NCBI RefSeq assembly: GCF_024600715.1
Contig: NZ_CP102332.1
Coordinates: 2,108,001 to 2,172,000, forward strand
Source of the DNA: Streptomyces changanensis
GTDB lineage: Bacteria > Actinomycetota > Actinomycetes > Streptomycetales > Streptomycetaceae
Length of the DNA: 64,000 nucleotides
Reading direction: 5' to 3'
The position numbers and the translations under genes are program-made. This document shows positions 39,700 through 50,319 of this stretch, in pieces (within the stretch, counting starts at the first letter, position 1; each line of letters starts with the position of its first letter). The notes under the pieces are model-generated. The model did no database searches, was not told the origin of the DNA, and saw only the letters and a program-made list of their open reading frames with translations.

Positions 39700-39710
39700 C
39701 GGCGCGGGGG

Positions 39711-40883
39711 TCACCCGCAGAACTCCGCCTCCACGATCTTGTCCAGGCCGCCCACCCAGTCGCCGTTGACGTTCGCCGCCAGGGTGTGGTCGCCCGAGCG
39801 GGTCGACACGACGACCGAACCGGAGCCGTGGATGCCGCCCGTGTGGCCCCACACCTCCTTGCCGCAGCTCAGCTGCTGGCGCACCACGCCCAGGCCGTAG
39901 GCGTTCCGCCCGTCGCCGGACTCCACCGGGACGGCCTTCGTCAGCTCCTTCATCTGCGCCGGCGGCAGCAGCCGACCGGTGATCAGCGCCCGTACGAACC
40001 GCTGGAGGTCCGCGCCGTCGGAGACCATCTCGCCGGCGGCGCCCGCCACGGACGGGTTGAGCTCCGTGACGTCGTGGACCCCCGTGGCCGGGTCGGCCGG
40101 GTCGCCGCCGAGGGTGGAGTACGCGCGGCCGGCGGGCCGCGGCATCCGCGGGTCCGTCCCGGGCAGGGAGGTGGCGCGCAGCCGGAGCGGGCGGATGATC
40201 CGGCGCTCGACCTCCTCGGCGTACGGGCGGCCGGCGGCCTCGTCTATGACCATCCCGGCGAGGACGTAGTTGGTGTTGGAGTACTGCCAGTCGGTGCCGG
40301 GGGCGAACGCCGGGGCGTGACCCATGGCGATGCCGACGAGCTGCCGCGGGGTCCAGGTGTCGTAGCGGTGGCGCAGGAAGTCCGGGCCGAAGACCTTCGC
40401 CTGGAAGGCGGGGTCGGAGGTCACGTCGTAGATTCCGCTGGTGTGGTTGAGCAGCTGGCGCAGGGTGACGCGCCGGCCGTCGTGGCCGTTGCCGCGGACG
40501 ACGCCGGGCAGCCACTTCTCGACGCTGTCGTCGAGGTCGAGGCGGCCCTCCGCCTCCAGCTGGAGGACGACGGTGGCGACGAACGTCTTGGTGATGGAGG
40601 CGATGCGGTAGCGGTCGTGCGGCCGGCGCTCGCGCCCGGTGGTCCGGTCGGCGACGCCCGCCTCCACGTTCCGGACGCCGTACCGGTCGCGGGCCTGGAC
40701 GAGGACGCCCGGCGCCCCCGCCCGCACCATCTCCTCCGCGGCCTTCCGGGTGGCCTCGTGGCGGCCGGCGCGCGCGTCGGGGCCGGTCGGGGCGGCCACC
40801 GCGGGGGCGGTGAGCGCGGTGGCGGTCACGGCCGCCGCGAGGGCGGCGGCGACGAGGGCGCCTCTGGTGCTGCGTACGGGCAT
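39711..40883 (-). CDS. Secreted serine hydrolase (beta-lactamase/D-Ala carboxypeptidase family)
   Basis: A 390-residue exported protein with a Sec signal peptide (AALAAAVTATALTAPAVAA, cut near residue 31). The class C beta-lactamase-like fold shows S96-x-x-K99 (ASITKT), a YSN motif (WQYSNTNY) and HTGG near the C-terminus. Such proteins are DD-peptidases or esterases; true beta-lactamase activity is not implied. Start ATG at 40883. It faces the convergent AbiEi-like gene, with 11 bases between the stops. Confidence 0.9.
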   Translation of the reverse strand: MPVRSTRGALVAAALAAAVTATALTAPAVAAPTGPDARAGRHEATRKAAEEMVRAGAPGVLVQARDRYGVRNVEAGVADRTTGRERRPHDRYRIASITKTFVATVVLQLEAEGRLDLDDSVEKWLPGVVRGNGHDGRRVTLRQLLNHTSGIYDVTSDPAFQAKVFGPDFLRHRYDTWTPRQLVGIAMGHAPAFAPGTDWQYSNTNYVLAGMVIDEAAGRPYAEEVERRIIRPLRLRATSLPGTDPRMPRPAGRAYSTLGGDPADPATGVHDVTELNPSVAGAAGEMVSDGADLQRFVRALITGRLLPPAQMKELTKAVPVESGDGRNAYGLGVVRQQLSCGKEVWGHTGGIHGSGSVVVSTRSGDHTLAANVNGDWVGGLDKIVEAEFCG

Positions 40884-40990
40884 GGGGTGTCCCCTCCTTG
40901 ACGACTGCGGGTGCGGTCGTGGGTGGGGACCGCGGGGACGCCCCGCGGGTTGAGCGTCCGGGCGGACCGCTCACGGGGGTTGAGCCGGAT

Positions 40991-41470
40991 TCAGCCGTCC
41001 TCGCCGGGACCCGGGCGGAGGGGGGCCGGGCGGCCCGTCGGCGGGCGGTCGCGCCACAGGCGCAGGGCGGTGTCGACGAGCGCGACGCGCGGCAGGGCGG
41101 GGACGTCGGCGAGCGGGTGCCAGGCGGCGAGGTCGGTGGTGCCGCCCACCTCGTGGCGGAGGGTGCCGCCGGTGATGCGGCCCTCGTACACGACGCGCAC
41201 GGCGTGGTGGTCCACCCGCCGCCGGGCACGGCCCCGGCGCAGCTCCCGGCGGAGCGTGTCGACGCCGAGGAGGGCGGTGATCTCGGCGCGGTAGCCGGTC
41301 TCCTCCTCGACCTCGCGGGCGACCGCTTCGAGGACGTCCTCCCCGTGGCGCGTGCCGCCGCCGGGGAGGGTCCACGCCCCCGCGCCGTCCCCCGCGGCGC
41401 CGCGGGCCAACAGGAGCCGTCCGTCCCGTACGCACACGGCGTAGGCCGCCACCCTCAGGGTCCTTCTCAC
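40991..41470 (-). CDS. NUDIX hydrolase
   Basis: A 159-residue NUDIX enzyme hydrolysing nucleoside-diphosphate-linked compounds. The NUDIX box is complete: GGGTRHGEDVLEAVAREVEE followed by ETGY. N-terminus VAAYAVCVRDGRLLLARG matches the fold. Substrate unknown. Start ATG-type codon at 41470 with MRRTLRVAAYAV. It is divergent from the secreted protease. Confidence 0.9.
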   Translation of the reverse strand: MRRTLRVAAYAVCVRDGRLLLARGAAGDGAGAWTLPGGGTRHGEDVLEAVAREVEEETGYRAEITALLGVDTLRRELRRGRARRRVDHHAVRVVYEGRITGGTLRHEVGGTTDLAAWHPLADVPALPRVALVDTALRLWRDRPPTGRPAPLRPGPGEDG

Positions 41471-41682
41471 CCGCTGAAGGCTACGGACAACTCCGGCCGA
41501 TGGTTGACGAGTTCACTATCTCCCTGTTTGTTCCCGATGGCGTACGGGCCGCGGTGGCGGATGTCCGCCACGGCACCATTCCCCCTCCGCCAGACCTCCA
41601 CAAGACCCGGTCGCGTACGCAAGGCTCAGCGGTCATCCGGTACCGGAATCCGGACCCGTCCTTCCACTGCACAGGGATGCTG

Positions 41683-44600
41683 ATGACCCTCGAACCCCCC
41701 AGCCCCATACCCGGGGCGAGACGCGCGGCCCGCATCGCGGCCGCCGCCGGCCTGGTCGCCGCGCTCGTCGCGACCGGCGCCGCTCCCGCCTTCGCCACCC
41801 CCGCCGAGCCCCCGGCGACCACTCCCGAACCGGCCAAGTCGGCCGCCGCCAAGCTCGGTTCGGACGACGCGGAGCGCCTGGCCGACGCCGAGGCCCGCGG
41901 CCAGAAGAACATCACCCTCATGGTGGCGACCGCGCCCGGCGCCACCGAGCAGGTCGCCCGGCAGCTCGACGCGGTCGAGGGCGGCACCGTCGGCGTCGCC
42001 CACGACAAGCTCGGCTACGTGCGCGCCACCGTCCCCACGGCGCGGGCCGAGGCCGCCATCGGCGCGGCCGCCAAGCTCTCCAGCGTGCAGGGCATCGACC
42101 TGAAGCACGAGATCCGGCTGGACGACCCGACGCCCGCCGCCGACCGCGCGGGCGCGACCGCGGGCACGGCCGGGACGTACCCGGCGCCGGGCCGCACCAC
42201 CCCGGCGGCCAACCCGTACAACCCGTCCCACGAGACGGGCGCCGTCGACTTCGTGCGGAAGTGGCCGGCCGCGGACGGCCGCGGTGTCACCATCGGCATC
42301 CTCGACTCCGGCGTCGACCTCGGCCACCCGGCGCTGCAGAAGACCACCACCGGCGAGCGCAAGATCGTCGACTGGGTGACGGCGACCGACCCGGTCGCCG
42401 ACGGGGACGGCACCTGGCGCCGGATGGACGTCGGCGTGTCCGGCCCGTCCTTCACCGCCGAGGGCCGCGGCTGGCAGGCGCCCGAGGGCGCGTACCGGTT
42501 CCGCACCTTCGCCGAGGCCGCCACCAAGGGCGGCGACATGGACGGCGACCTCAACCGCGACGGTGACACCACCGACGTCTGGGGCGTGCTGTACGACCCG
42601 GCCGCCGGCACCGTCCGCGTCGACCTGAACGCCAACGGCGACTTCGGCGACGACGAGGCGATGAAGCCGTACAAGGACGGCTTCCAGGTCGGGTACTTCG
42701 GCACCGACGACCCGGCCACCGATGTCGTCGAGCGGATCCCCTTCGTCGTCGAGATCCGCAAGGACGTCGTGTACAACGGCGCCGGCGCCAAGGCGGACTT
42801 CGTCAACATCGGCGTCATCGAGGGCTCGCACGGCACCCACGTCGCCGGCATCACCGCCGCCCACAGCCTCTTCGGGGGCAGGATGAACGGCGCGGCGCCC
42901 GGCGCGAAGCTGGTCTCCTCGCGCGCGTGCACCTGGAGCGGCGGCTGCACCAACGTCGCGCTCACCGAGGGCATGATCGACCTGGTCGTGAACCGCGGCG
43001 TCGACATCGTCAACATGTCGATCGGCGGTCTGCCGGCGCTCAACGACGGCAACAACGCCCGCGCCCGGCTGTACACGCGCCTCATCGACACCTACGGCGT
43101 CCAGCTGGTCATCTCGGCCGGCAACAGCGGCCCCGGCGTCAACACCATCGGTGACCCGTCCCTGGCCGACAAGGTCGTCAGCGTCGGCGCCGCGGCGTCC
43201 CGCGAGACCTGGGCCGCCAACTACGGCTCGGCCGTCTCCACGCCGTACGCGATGATGCCCTTCTCCTCCCGCGGCCCGCGCGAGGACGGCGGCTTCGCCC
43301 CGACGATCAGCGCCCCCGGCGCGGCCGTCAACACCACGCAGACCTGGTCGCCCGGCGGCCCCGTCCGCGAGGCCGGCTACGAGCTGCCGGCCGGCTACTC
43401 CATGCTCCAGGGCACCTCGATGGCGGCCCCGCAGGCCACCGGCGCGATGGCGCTGATGCTCTCCGCCGCCAAGCAGCAGGGGCTCGACCTCACGCCCGCG
43501 AAGCTGCGCACCGCCGTGGTCAGCCAGGCCGACCGGATCCCCGGCACGCAGGCGCACGAGCAGGGCGCCGGCCGCATCAACGTCGTCGACGCCTGGCAGG
43601 AGGTGCTCCGCGGCGCCCACGCCCACGAGTACACCGTCAAGGCGCCGGTCGACACGGCGCTCGACCAGTTCCTCGCCGAGCCCGGCCACGGCACCGGTCT
43701 GTACGACCGCGAGGGCGGCGCCAAGGTCGGCCAGGAGAAGGTCTACGAGATCACCGTCACCCGCACCACGGGTGCCGACCGCCCGGTCCGGCACGAGCTG
43801 TGGTTCGAGAACAACCACGAGCGCACCTTCCGCGTCGTCGGCAGCGACGAGGTGGACCTGCCGCTGAACAAGCCGGTCACCGTGAAGGTCGCCGCGAAGC
43901 CGCGCAGCGCCGGTGTGCACAGCGCCGTCCTGGAGATCACCGACCCGCGGACCCGCGGCATCGACAAGCAGGTCCTGACGACCGTCGTCGCCGCCGGGCA
44001 GCTCGCCAAGCCGGCCTTCGCCCTGTCGGCCGAGGGCTCGGTCCAGCGCAACAGCCACCGCTCGTACTTCGTGGACGTGCCGGCCGGCGCCAAGTCCCTG
44101 GAGGTCGCCCTGGGCGGCCTGGCGAAGGACAGCCAGACCCGGTTCGTCGCGATCCACCCGTACGGCGTCCCGTCCGACCCCACGTCGACGGTGAACTGCT
44201 ACCCGAACTACCCGAACCCGGCCAACACCTGCCGCCCCGACCTGCGGTCCTACCCGAACCCGCAGCCGGGCGTCTGGGAGATCGAGGTCGAGTCGCGCCG
44301 CACGTCGCCGCTGCTGGACAACCCGTACAAGCTGGACGTCGCCGTGCTCGGCGCCACGTTCGACCCGGCCGTCCAGACCCTGCCGGAGGTCACCCCCGGC
44401 AAGGCCGCGCCGGTGCAGTGGACCGTCACCAACGGCTTCGCCGCGCTGGAGGGCAAGCTGCGGGGCGGCTCGCTCGGTTCCGCCAAGGTCACCCGTCCGA
44501 CCCTCGCCCACCACGCCGTCCAGCGCACCACCGTGCAGCTCGGCGAGGGTGTCGAGCGGTTCGACGTCGCCATCGGCAACGTCTCCGACAAGGCCGCCGA

Positions 44601-44976
44601 CCTGGACCTGACGGTGCTGCGCGACGGCGTGCAGGTCGGCTCGTCCGCGGACGGCGACTCGGAGGAGTCGGTGTCCCTGGTCAAGCCCGCCGCGGGCACG
44701 TACACGATCGTCGTCGACGGCTACTCGGTCCCGGCCGGTGAGACCGCCTTCGACTACAAGGACGTGTACTTCTCCTCCGCGCTCGGCGAGGTGCGCGTCG
44801 ACGCCGCCTCGACGGTGTCGCTGGCGAACGGCGCCTCCGCGCGGTTCGGCGCCGAGGTCGTGGTGAACGGCGCCGCCCCCGACGGCCGCCGGTTCTTCGG
44901 TGAGGTGCAGCTGCTCAACGCGCGCGGCACCGCCGCGGGCTCCGGCAGCGTCGTGATCGGCGGGGTCACTCCGTAA
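41683..44976 (+). CDS. Secreted subtilisin-like serine protease, S8 family
   Basis: A 1097-residue extracellular protease. A signal peptide lies at residues about 12-38 (RIAAAAGLVAALVATGAAPAFA). The catalytic triad is D208 (GILDSGVDLGHP), H386 (GSHGTHVAG) and S579 (GTSMAAPQATG), with the oxyanion Asn in ISAGNSGPG. Between D208 and H386 are two acidic, calcium-loop-like inserts (285-295 and 314-325). The C-terminal half has beta-sandwich domains including a pre-peptidase-like region. Start ATG at 41683 (AGGG 6 bases before); an ATG at 41677 is possible. A terminator with TTT follows. Confidence 0.93.
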   Translation: MTLEPPSPIPGARRAARIAAAAGLVAALVATGAAPAFATPAEPPATTPEPAKSAAAKLGSDDAERLADAEARGQKNITLMVATAPGATEQVARQLDAVEGGTVGVAHDKLGYVRATVPTARAEAAIGAAAKLSSVQGIDLKHEIRLDDPTPAADRAGATAGTAGTYPAPGRTTPAANPYNPSHETGAVDFVRKWPAADGRGVTIGILDSGVDLGHPALQKTTTGERKIVDWVTATDPVADGDGTWRRMDVGVSGPSFTAEGRGWQAPEGAYRFRTFAEAATKGGDMDGDLNRDGDTTDVWGVLYDPAAGTVRVDLNANGDFGDDEAMKPYKDGFQVGYFGTDDPATDVVERIPFVVEIRKDVVYNGAGAKADFVNIGVIEGSHGTHVAGITAAHSLFGGRMNGAAPGAKLVSSRACTWSGGCTNVALTEGMIDLVVNRGVDIVNMSIGGLPALNDGNNARARLYTRLIDTYGVQLVISAGNSGPGVNTIGDPSLADKVVSVGAAASRETWAANYGSAVSTPYAMMPFSSRGPREDGGFAPTISAPGAAVNTTQTWSPGGPVREAGYELPAGYSMLQGTSMAAPQATGAMALMLSAAKQQGLDLTPAKLRTAVVSQADRIPGTQAHEQGAGRINVVDAWQEVLRGAHAHEYTVKAPVDTALDQFLAEPGHGTGLYDREGGAKVGQEKVYEITVTRTTGADRPVRHELWFENNHERTFRVVGSDEVDLPLNKPVTVKVAAKPRSAGVHSAVLEITDPRTRGIDKQVLTTVVAAGQLAKPAFALSAEGSVQRNSHRSYFVDVPAGAKSLEVALGGLAKDSQTRFVAIHPYGVPSDPTSTVNCYPNYPNPANTCRPDLRSYPNPQPGVWEIEVESRRTSPLLDNPYKLDVAVLGATFDPAVQTLPEVTPGKAAPVQWTVTNGFAALEGKLRGGSLGSAKVTRPTLAHHAVQRTTVQLGEGVERFDVAIGNVSDKAADLDLTVLRDGVQVGSSADGDSEESVSLVKPAAGTYTIVVDGYSVPAGETAFDYKDVYFSSALGEVRVDAASTVSLANGASARFGAEVVVNGAAPDGRRFFGEVQLLNARGTAAGSGSVVIGGVTP

Positions 44977-46170
<1,194 letters not shown>

Positions 46171-46192
46171 CGCACCGCGCCCCACGCCCCTG

Positions 46193-46224
46193 GGGGCGCC
46201 TCCGCCGAACGGCGTAGGCGCCCC
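46193..46224 (+). terminator. Terminator of asd
   Basis: GGGGCGCCT (46193-46201) pairs with AGGCGCCCC (46216-46224); an inner CGCCG/CGGCG pair extends it. TTTT follows. Confidence 0.85.
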
Positions 46225-46234
46225 TTTTCCGTGC

Positions 46235-46307
46235 CCCGCCGCCCTCGACCCGCGCACCCCGCCGCCCGTGTCCGCCGCCGCCCGCCGCCCTCGACCCGCG
46301 CACCCCG
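46235..46307. repeat. 27-bp direct repeat, two copies 46 bases apart
   Basis: The same 27 bases (beginning CCCGCCGCCCTCGACC) occur at 46235-46261 and 46281-46307, between asd and the second aminopeptidase N. Confidence 0.8.
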
Positions 46308-46379
46308 TTCTCCCACTCCGTGATCCGCTCGGCGCGTGGAAGGATGGCCCCCAAAGTCGTACATGGAGGAGATGACCGG

Positions 46380-48944
46380 GTGCCTGGCACGAACCTGACC
46401 CGCGAAGAGGCGCAGCGGCGCGCGGCGCTGCTGACCGTGGACGCGTACGAGATCGACCTGGATCTCAGCGGCGCGCAGGAGGGCGGCACCTACCGGTCCG
46501 TGACCTCGGTGCGCTTCGAGTCCGCCGAGGACGACGCGCAGACGTTCATCGACCTGGTGGCGCCCGCCGTCCACGAGGTGGTGCTCAACGGGCGGCACCT
46601 CGACGTGGCGTCCGTCTTCCGGGACTCCCGGATCACGCTGAAGCACCTGCGCCGGGGCACGAACGAGCTGCGGGTCGTCGCGGACTGCGCGTACACCAAC
46701 ACCGGCGAGGGCCTGCACCGGTTCGTCGACCCGGTCGACGACCAGGCGTACCTCTACACCCAGTTCGAGGTGCCGGACGCGCGGCGGGTGTTCGCCAGCT
46801 TCGAGCAGCCGGACCTGAAGGCGACGTTCCGGTTCACCGTGAAGGCGCCGGCCGGGTGGACGGTCATCTCGAACTCGCCGACCCCGGAGCCGCAGGACGA
46901 CGTCTGGGCCTTCGAGCCGACGCCGCGCATGTCGACGTACGTGACGGCGCTCATCGTCGGCCCGTACCACGCCGTGCACTCGACGTACGAGGGCCCGGGC
47001 GGGCAGGTCGTGCCGCTGGGCGTGTACTGCCGGCCGTCGCTCGCGGAGTTCCTGGACGCGGACGCCATCTTCGAGGTCACCCGGCAGGGCTTCGACTGGT
47101 TCCAGGAGAAGTTCGACTACGCGTACCCCTTCGCCAAGTACGACCAGCTGTTCGTGCCGGAGTTCAACGCCGGCGCGATGGAGAACGCGGGCGCGGTGAC
47201 CATCCGCGACCAGTACGTGTTCCGGTCGAAGGTGACGGACGCGGCGTACGAGGTGCGCGCGGAGACGATCCTGCACGAGCTGGCCCACATGTGGTTCGGC
47301 GACCTCGTGACCATGGAGTGGTGGAACGACCTCTGGCTGAACGAGTCGTTCGCCACGTACACGTCGATCGCCTGCCAGGCCGCCGCGCCCGGCTCGCGCT
47401 GGCCCCACTCGTGGACCACGTTCGCGAACTCGATGAAGACCTGGGCGTACCGGCAGGACCAGCTGCCGTCCACGCACCCGATCATGGCGGAGATCCGCGA
47501 CCTCGACGACGTCCTGGTCAACTTCGACGGCATCACGTACGCCAAGGGCGCGTCGGTGCTCAAGCAGCTCGTCGCCTACGTCGGCACGGACGCCTTCTTC
47601 CAGGGCGTGCAGGCGTACTTCAAGCGCCACGCGTTCGGCAACACCCGCCTGTCGGACCTGCTGGGCGCGCTGGAGGAGACCTCCGGCCGCGACCTGCGGC
47701 ACTGGTCGAAGAAGTGGCTGGAGACGGCCGGCATCAACATCCTCCGCCCGGTCGTGGACACCGGCTCCGACGGCCTCATCACGTCGTTCGCGGTGAAGCA
47801 GGAGGCCCCGGCCCTGCCCGCCGGCGCCCAGGGCGAGCCGGTCCTGCGGCCCCACCGCATCGCCATCGGCCTGTACGACCTGGACGACGCGGGCAAGCTG
47901 GTGCGCACCGAGCGGGTCGAGCTGGACGTCGACGGCGAGCTGACCGGCGTCGAGGCGCTCGTCGGCAAGCGCCGGCCGGCGGTCGTGCTGCTCAACGACG
48001 ACGACCTGTCGTACGCCAAGGTGCGGCTCGACGAGGAGTCGCTGCGCAACGTCGTGGCGCACCTGGGCGACTTCACCGAGTCGCTGCCGCGCGCCCTGTG
48101 CTGGGCCTCCGCCTGGGACATGACCCGCGACGGCGAGCTCGCCACCCGCGCGTACCTGGACCTGGTGCTGTCGGGCATCGCCAAGGAGACGGACATCGGC
48201 GTCGTCCAGACGCTGCACCGGCAGGTCAAGCTCGCGCTCGACCTGTACGCGGCGCCGCAGTGGCGCGAGGCCGGGCTGACCCGCTGGACGGAGGCGACCC
48301 TGGAGCACCTGCGGGCGGCCGCGCCGGGCAGCGACCACCAGCTGGCGTGGGCCCGCGCCTTCGCGGCGACCGCCCGCACGGACGAGCAGCTCGACCTGCT
48401 GAACGCCCTGCTGGACGGCACCGAGACGGTCGAGGGCCTGGAGGTCGACACCGAGCTGCGCTGGGCGTTCGTCGAGCGGCTCGCGGCGACGGGCCGGTTC
48501 GGCGCGGCGGAGATCGCCGCCGAGCACGAGCGGGACCGCACCGCGGCCGGTGAGCGGCACGCCGCCACCGCCATGGCCGCCCGGCCCACGGCGGAGGCCA
48601 AGGCGGAGGCATGGGCGTCGGTCGTCGAGTCGGACAAGCTGCCGAACGCCGTGCAGGAGGCCGTGATCGGCGGGTTCGTCCAGACCGACCAGCGTGAGCT
48701 GCTCGCCCCGTACACGGAGCGGTTCTTCACCGTCGTCAAGGACGTGTGGGAGTCGCGCTCGCACGAGATGGCCCAGCAGATCGCCGTCGGTCTGTACCCG
48801 TCGCTCCAGGTGTCCGAGGCCACCCTCGCCGCCACGGACGCGTGGCTGGCGGACGCGGAGCCCAGCGCGGCGCTGCGCCGGCTGGTCTCCGAGTCCCGCG
48901 CGGGCGTCGAGCGCGCGCTGAAGGCGCAGGCGGCCGACAAGTAG
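46380..48944 (+). CDS. pepN: Aminopeptidase N, M1 family (copy B)
   Basis: An 854-residue M1 aminopeptidase, complete: GAMEN (265-269), HELAH (299-303), zinc ligand E322 (LNESFATY), ERAP1-like C-terminal domain. The GTG at 46380 has GGAGGA (46365-46370) 9 bases upstream, and the VPGTNLTREEAQRRAALL start mirrors copy A. Upstream in-frame ATGs would add an unrelated 20-residue leader. It matches what I remember as the main Streptomyces PepN; copy A is the paralogue. Cytoplasmic peptide turnover. Confidence 0.96.
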   Translation: MPGTNLTREEAQRRAALLTVDAYEIDLDLSGAQEGGTYRSVTSVRFESAEDDAQTFIDLVAPAVHEVVLNGRHLDVASVFRDSRITLKHLRRGTNELRVVADCAYTNTGEGLHRFVDPVDDQAYLYTQFEVPDARRVFASFEQPDLKATFRFTVKAPAGWTVISNSPTPEPQDDVWAFEPTPRMSTYVTALIVGPYHAVHSTYEGPGGQVVPLGVYCRPSLAEFLDADAIFEVTRQGFDWFQEKFDYAYPFAKYDQLFVPEFNAGAMENAGAVTIRDQYVFRSKVTDAAYEVRAETILHELAHMWFGDLVTMEWWNDLWLNESFATYTSIACQAAAPGSRWPHSWTTFANSMKTWAYRQDQLPSTHPIMAEIRDLDDVLVNFDGITYAKGASVLKQLVAYVGTDAFFQGVQAYFKRHAFGNTRLSDLLGALEETSGRDLRHWSKKWLETAGINILRPVVDTGSDGLITSFAVKQEAPALPAGAQGEPVLRPHRIAIGLYDLDDAGKLVRTERVELDVDGELTGVEALVGKRRPAVVLLNDDDLSYAKVRLDEESLRNVVAHLGDFTESLPRALCWASAWDMTRDGELATRAYLDLVLSGIAKETDIGVVQTLHRQVKLALDLYAAPQWREAGLTRWTEATLEHLRAAAPGSDHQLAWARAFAATARTDEQLDLLNALLDGTETVEGLEVDTELRWAFVERLAATGRFGAAEIAAEHERDRTAAGERHAATAMAARPTAEAKAEAWASVVESDKLPNAVQEAVIGGFVQTDQRELLAPYTERFFTVVKDVWESRSHEMAQQIAVGLYPSLQVSEATLAATDAWLADAEPSAALRRLVSESRAGVERALKAQAADK

Positions 48945-48948
48945 CAGC

Positions 48949-48991
48949 GGCCGGGGCGGCGCGCGGCACCTGCGCGCCGCCCCCGGCCGGA
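48949..48991 (+). terminator. Terminator of pepN copy B
   Basis: GGCCGGGGCGGCGCGC pairs with GCGCGCCGCCCCCGGCC with one bulged C, starting 5 bases past the stop. End positions are approximate. Confidence 0.75.
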
Positions 48992-49089
48992 CGACGGGAC
49001 CGCCCCCGACCGGGTCGGTGGGACGGTCCCGCCGCGCCGGGGACGCGGGCGGTCCGGTCCCGCCGGCGGGGTCCGCACGGTCTGACCGC

Positions 49090-49157
49090 CCGGTGGGGCG
49101 GTGCCGCCGGGCCGGGTCGGTGGCCGTCAGGCCGGTGGGGCGGTGCCGCCGGGCCGG
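49090..49157. repeat. 26-bp direct repeat, two copies
   Basis: The same 26 bases (beginning CCGGTGGGGCGGTGCC) lie at 49090-49115 and 49132-49157, with a more degenerate copy near 49011. It fills part of the gap between pepN and the EamA gene. Confidence 0.8.
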
Positions 49158-49229
49158 CCAGGTCCAGGAGTGTCACGCTCGTTACCGCCCCTCTCCCGCC
49201 CGTACGGCCGGGTCCGTGGTTGGCGGGCC

Positions 49230-50171
49230 CTACCGTCGCGCCGCCGGAACGGTGAGGTCCATCGAAACTTTTCGATCGGTCTGTCCAGTCTGTTCAGTGG
49301 AGCTGAACGGTCGCACGGGGCGCGGTGCGATCTGCCCGGCCACGGTCGCCGCGAACGCCACGGCCATGCCGACCAGTTGCACCGGGCCGAGGGACTGCCC
49401 GAGCGCCACCCAGCCCACGACGGCGGCGGTGAGCGGCGAGAGCGGCCCGAGCAGGGTCACGGACGTGGCGGAGAGGCGCCCGATGCCGCGGAACCAGAGC
49501 CAGTAGGCGACCGCGGTGTTCGCCAGGGCCAGGTAGGCGTAGCCGAGGAGCGCGCCCCCGTCGAGCGCGGGCGGCGCCCCCTCGACCAGGAAGGCGACCG
49601 GGGCGATGACGAGCCCGCCCGCGGTGAGCTGCCACCCGGTCATGGCGAGCGGTCCGGTCCCCGCGGGCCGGCCCCACCGCTTGGTGAGGACCGTGCCGAC
49701 GGACATGGACGCCGACGAGGCGAGCCCGGCCACCACACCGACCCAGTCGAATGCGGCGCCCGCCGTGAGGACCACGAGGCTCACCCCGAAGGCCGCCGCG
49801 GTCGCCGCGGACAGGGCCCGGACCGTGGGCCGTTCGCCCAGCAGCAGCGCCGCCAGACCGACCACGAACAGCGGCCCGACCGAGCCCACCACCGCGGCGA
49901 CCCCGCCCGGCAGCCGGTACGCGGCGAGGAAGAGCAGCGGGAAGAAGGCACCGATGTTCAGCGCGCCCAGCACGGCGGACCGCCACCACCAGGCACCGCG
50001 CGGGAGCGTGCGGGTGAGGGCGAGGAGGGCGAGCCCGGCGGGCAGGGCCCGCACGAGCCCGGTGAACAGCGGCCGGTCGGGCGGAAGGAACTCGGTCGTC
50101 ACGGCGTAGGTGGTGCCCCAGGACACCGGGGCGAGCGCGGTCACGGCGACGACGGCGGCGCGGGACGGCAT
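49230..50171 (-). CDS. EamA/DMT family transporter
   Basis: A 313-residue ten-helix drug/metabolite transporter with two EamA repeats (N-terminal SWGTTYAVTTEFLPPDRPL and PVSWGTTY signature; second half begins around VGVVAGLASSASMSVG). Probably exports a metabolite. The start ATG at 50171 is chosen over the one at 50189 because GGAGGGG sits 5 bases before it. It is divergent from a MarR regulator across a palindrome, a classic drug-efflux pair. Confidence 0.9.
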   Translation of the reverse strand: MPSRAAVVAVTALAPVSWGTTYAVTTEFLPPDRPLFTGLVRALPAGLALLALTRTLPRGAWWWRSAVLGALNIGAFFPLLFLAAYRLPGGVAAVVGSVGPLFVVGLAALLLGERPTVRALSAATAAAFGVSLVVLTAGAAFDWVGVVAGLASSASMSVGTVLTKRWGRPAGTGPLAMTGWQLTAGGLVIAPVAFLVEGAPPALDGGALLGYAYLALANTAVAYWLWFRGIGRLSATSVTLLGPLSPLTAAVVGWVALGQSLGPVQLVGMAVAFAATVAGQIAPRPVRPFSSTEQTGQTDRKVSMDLTVPAARR

Positions 50172-50200
50172 GGCGACCCCTCCGATCAATAGCTTGGCAG

Positions 50201-50226
50201 TAACTAGCTTAGCGCTAAGCTAATTA
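50201..50226. promoter_or_regulatory. Palindromic operator between EamA and MarR genes
   Basis: TAGCTTAGCGCTAAGCTA (50205-50222) is a perfect 18-bp palindrome; with the flanks to 50201 and 50226 it extends to 26 bp with one mismatched pair. It lies between the divergent start codons, 34 bases from the EamA ATG, and is AT-rich compared with its surroundings. This is the expected kind of site for a MarR dimer. Confidence 0.75.
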
Positions 50227-50319
50227 TTGGCAAGGTACTTGCGGACGAGTTGCTGACAAGTTGCTTACCGTCGGGTTGCTTCCTTGCGAGCGAAGGGCTC
50301 GCGCGGGAAGACTGCGGCC

